Below, piece by piece: positions 62,620 to 64,000 of a DNA stretch of 64,000 nucleotides. The first letter of the stretch is position 1; the number at the start of each line of letters is the position of its first letter. The notes beneath the pieces were generated by a model that was not told where the DNA came from, searched no databases, and worked only from the letters and a program-made list of their open reading frames with translations. The position numbers and the translations under genes are program-made. The DNA is from Spirochaetota bacterium (lineage in GTDB: Bacteria > Spirochaetota > JAGLSM01 > JAKPMW01), in NCBI GenBank assembly GCA_031283155.1, contig JAITCI010000003.1, positions 1-64,000 on the forward strand, read 5' to 3'.

Positions 62620-63558
62620 TTATCCAAAAAGGAGTTTCCGGAAATACGCGATGGTTGGCAGCAGTCCTTCGTCAAGCGATACAATGGGTTCCCACCCCAG
62701 CTTGGACCGCGCGAGCGTGATATCGGGACGCCGCTGCACAGGGTCGTCGGCGGGAAGGGGATGAAAACTTAATCCGGAGCGGGAACCTGTCATGGCAATG
62801 ATCTTCTCCGCGAGATCCCGGATAGTAAATTCAACGGGGTTACCGAGGTTCAGCGGCCCATGAAAATCCGCATTCTCCATCATGCGAACCATGCCTTCGA
62901 CGAGATCGCTGATATATTGAAAAGAGCGTGTCTGGCTTCCGTCGCCGTAGATCGTGATCTCTTCATTTTTGAGCGCCTGGACGATGAAATTGGAAACCAC
63001 GCGCCCGTCGTCGGCCTGCATATGGGGGCCGTAGGTGTTGAATATACGAATGATGCGCACATCCACCGCGCATTGGCGCATATAATCCATGCAGAGTGTT
63101 TCCGCGACCCTCTTTCCCTCGTCGTAGCAGGAGCGGATGCCAATGGGATTGACATTGCCCCAATAGTCTTCTGTTTGCGGATGTACGATGGGGTTGCCGT
63201 AGACTTCTGAGGTTGAGGCCTGCAGGATGCGCGCATGGCAGCGTTTCGCGAGTCCCAGCATATGCACCATTCCGACCGTGGAGCATTTGATGGTTTTTAT
63301 GGGATTGAACTGATAATGGATTGGGCTTGCGGGGCAGGCGAGGTTATAGATCTGATCCACCTCGGCCTGGTAGGGCGAAACAATGTCGTGGCGCGCGAGT
63401 TCAAAATTCGGCGATTCGGCAAGACGGGCGACGTTTTTTTTGGTGCCCGTAAAGAAGTTATCGAGGCATATCACCTCATGCCCATCGGAGAGAAGGCGCG
63501 CGCATAAGTGGCTTCCGATAAATCCGGCACCGCCCGTAACCAGGATTCGCTTAGCCAT
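62620..63558 (-). CDS. uxs: UDP-glucuronate decarboxylase (UDP-xylose synthase)
   Basis: The 312-residue short-chain dehydrogenase makes UDP-xylose from UDP-glucuronate. It has [12 protein letters not shown] (residues 7-18), DNFFTG, the Thr-Ser-Glu strand [10 protein letters not shown], the catalytic [11 protein letters not shown] and IFNTYGPHM, closely matching bacterial UXS. It overlaps the upstream ugd gene by 8 bases and follows it in the pathway. Confidence 0.93.
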   Translation of the reverse strand: MAKRILVTGGAGFIGSHLCARLLSDGHEVICLDNFFTGTKKNVARLAESPNFELARHDIVSPYQAEVDQIYNLACPASPIHYQFNPIKTIKCSTVGMVHMLGLAKRCHARILQASTSEVYGNPIVHPQTEDYWGNVNPIGIRSCYDEGKRVAETLCMDYMRQCAVDVRIIRIFNTYGPHMQADDGRVVSNFIVQALKNEEITIYGDGSQTRSFQYISDLVEGMVRMMENADFHGPLNLGNPVEFTIRDLAEKIIAMTGSRSGLSFHPLPADDPVQRRPDITLARSKLGWEPIVSLDEGLLPTIAYFRKLLFG

Positions 63559-64000
63559 TATGATCCTCCCGGCGATCCTGCGCGCCGAATATGGGCGAAC
63601 CCACGGCGATCACCTGCATTCCCAGCGCTGCCAGAGTATGATACTGGCGCTCAAGCATCCGCCTCCCGTCCATGACCAGATAGGGTACCCGGCAAAATTC
63701 GGCTATGTATTCGCCGAGCGCGCGGAACTGCGGCCAATCCGTACAAATGAATAACGCCTCGCTTCCGGTGATTGCTTCTTCGGCGGAATTATGGTATGTG
63801 ATGCGGGGATGTTCTGCGGCAGGAAAGACAGCTTGCGCGGTTTCCTGTGCAGCCGGATCGAATGCGCGGATCTCCCGCGCGCCGTCCTGAAGCAGGCGTT
63901 GTATGATCAGACTCGCGCCGGAATGCCGCATATCGTTTGTGTCCTGTTTGAAGGCAAGCCCCAAAACAGCCACGCGCTTTCCCGAAAAGGCATACCCCGC
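63551..64000 (-). CDS. ugd: UDP-glucose 6-dehydrogenase, C-terminal part (cut by window edge)
   Basis: The last 149 residues are present, beginning in [20 protein letters not shown] and including [14 protein letters not shown] and [10 protein letters not shown], the C-terminal NAD-binding fold of UDP-glucose/GDP-mannose dehydrogenases. The enzyme oxidises UDP-glucose to UDP-glucuronate, the substrate of the next gene, with which it overlaps by 8 bases. The catalytic Cys region is outside the window. UDP-glucose specificity is inferred from the pairing with uxs. Confidence 0.88.
   Translation of the reverse strand, partial: AGYAFSGKRVAVLGLAFKQDTNDMRHSGASLIIQRLLQDGAREIRAFDPAAQETAQAVFPAAEHPRITYHNSAEEAITGSEALFICTDWPQFRALGEYIAEFCRVPYLVMDGRRMLERQYHTLAALGMQVIAVGSPIFGAQDRREDHNG

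Noticed and set aside
1-64000. tRNA or rRNA genes
   Set aside because: I looked for T-loop and acceptor-stem patterns in the gaps and found none that fold convincingly. A dedicated tRNA search could still correct this.

Overview
The window looks like chromosomal DNA from an anaerobic, moderately GC-rich spirochaete, probably Treponema-like. The strongest evidence is gene order: spoVG, (dapF, a phosphoesterase), rplY/ctc, pth, tilS, hpt, ftsH matches the spoVG-ctc-pth-tilS-ftsH order known from Borrelia and treponemes. yajC-secD-secF, a long-form pyrophosphate-dependent phosphofructokinase, many lipoproteins with relaxed lipoboxes, a porin-like/OmpA envelope protein and class III (anaerobic) ribonucleotide reductase fit the same picture. 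The species cannot be named from the sequence alone.

Layout. 1-86 is the 5' end of an IS481-type transposase cut by the window edge. 191-3883 is the Sec accessory operon. 3960-12427 holds a catalytically dead CheB-like protein, lipoproteins, an HD hydrolase, a nucleotidyltransferase and a large exported protein of unknown function. 12559-21509 is the housekeeping block (spoVG to ftsH, then glmM-type mutase and rpiB). 21646-24300 is an AT-rich restriction-modification island: methyltransferase, overlapping endonuclease and the wreck of a second restriction enzyme, bracketed by a near-perfect 18-bp direct repeat. 24755-29958 carries manC, pfp, accA and an exported protein, plus an overlooked 53-codon gene. 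30598-40235 carries dnaE, an MBL hydrolase, an HDOD protein, a MoeZ-like E1/rhodanese, a thioredoxin-like protein, a ferredoxin-fused aldo/keto reductase and inositol-phosphate synthase. 40556-44850 has envelope proteins and yjbQ. 45292-48123 is nrdD-nrdG. 48384-50397 is a heptose-type sugar pathway (gmhA plus a nucleotidyltransferase-like/HAD fusion) set in repeat DNA. 50615-52618 is a second AT-rich island with a rearranged zinc-ribbon gene and an orphan EcoRI-type adenine methyltransferase. 53627-57969 encodes a barrel/FlgD-like/OmpA protein and a coiled-coil partner. 58162-59609 is psd-pssA for phosphatidylethanolamine, followed by two proteins of unknown role. 62421-64000 is UDP-xylose synthesis (ugd, uxs).

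The least expected content lies between the genes. Many intergenic gaps carry short hairpins with an ACA...TGT inner stem whose outer arms differ from copy to copy but stay complementary. A five-copy repeat surrounds gmhA, an 18-bp tandem repeat supplies the C-terminus of the neighbouring sugar gene, and a 44-nt element lies in the same orientation upstream of two exported-protein genes. No tRNA, rRNA or CRISPR array was recognised.
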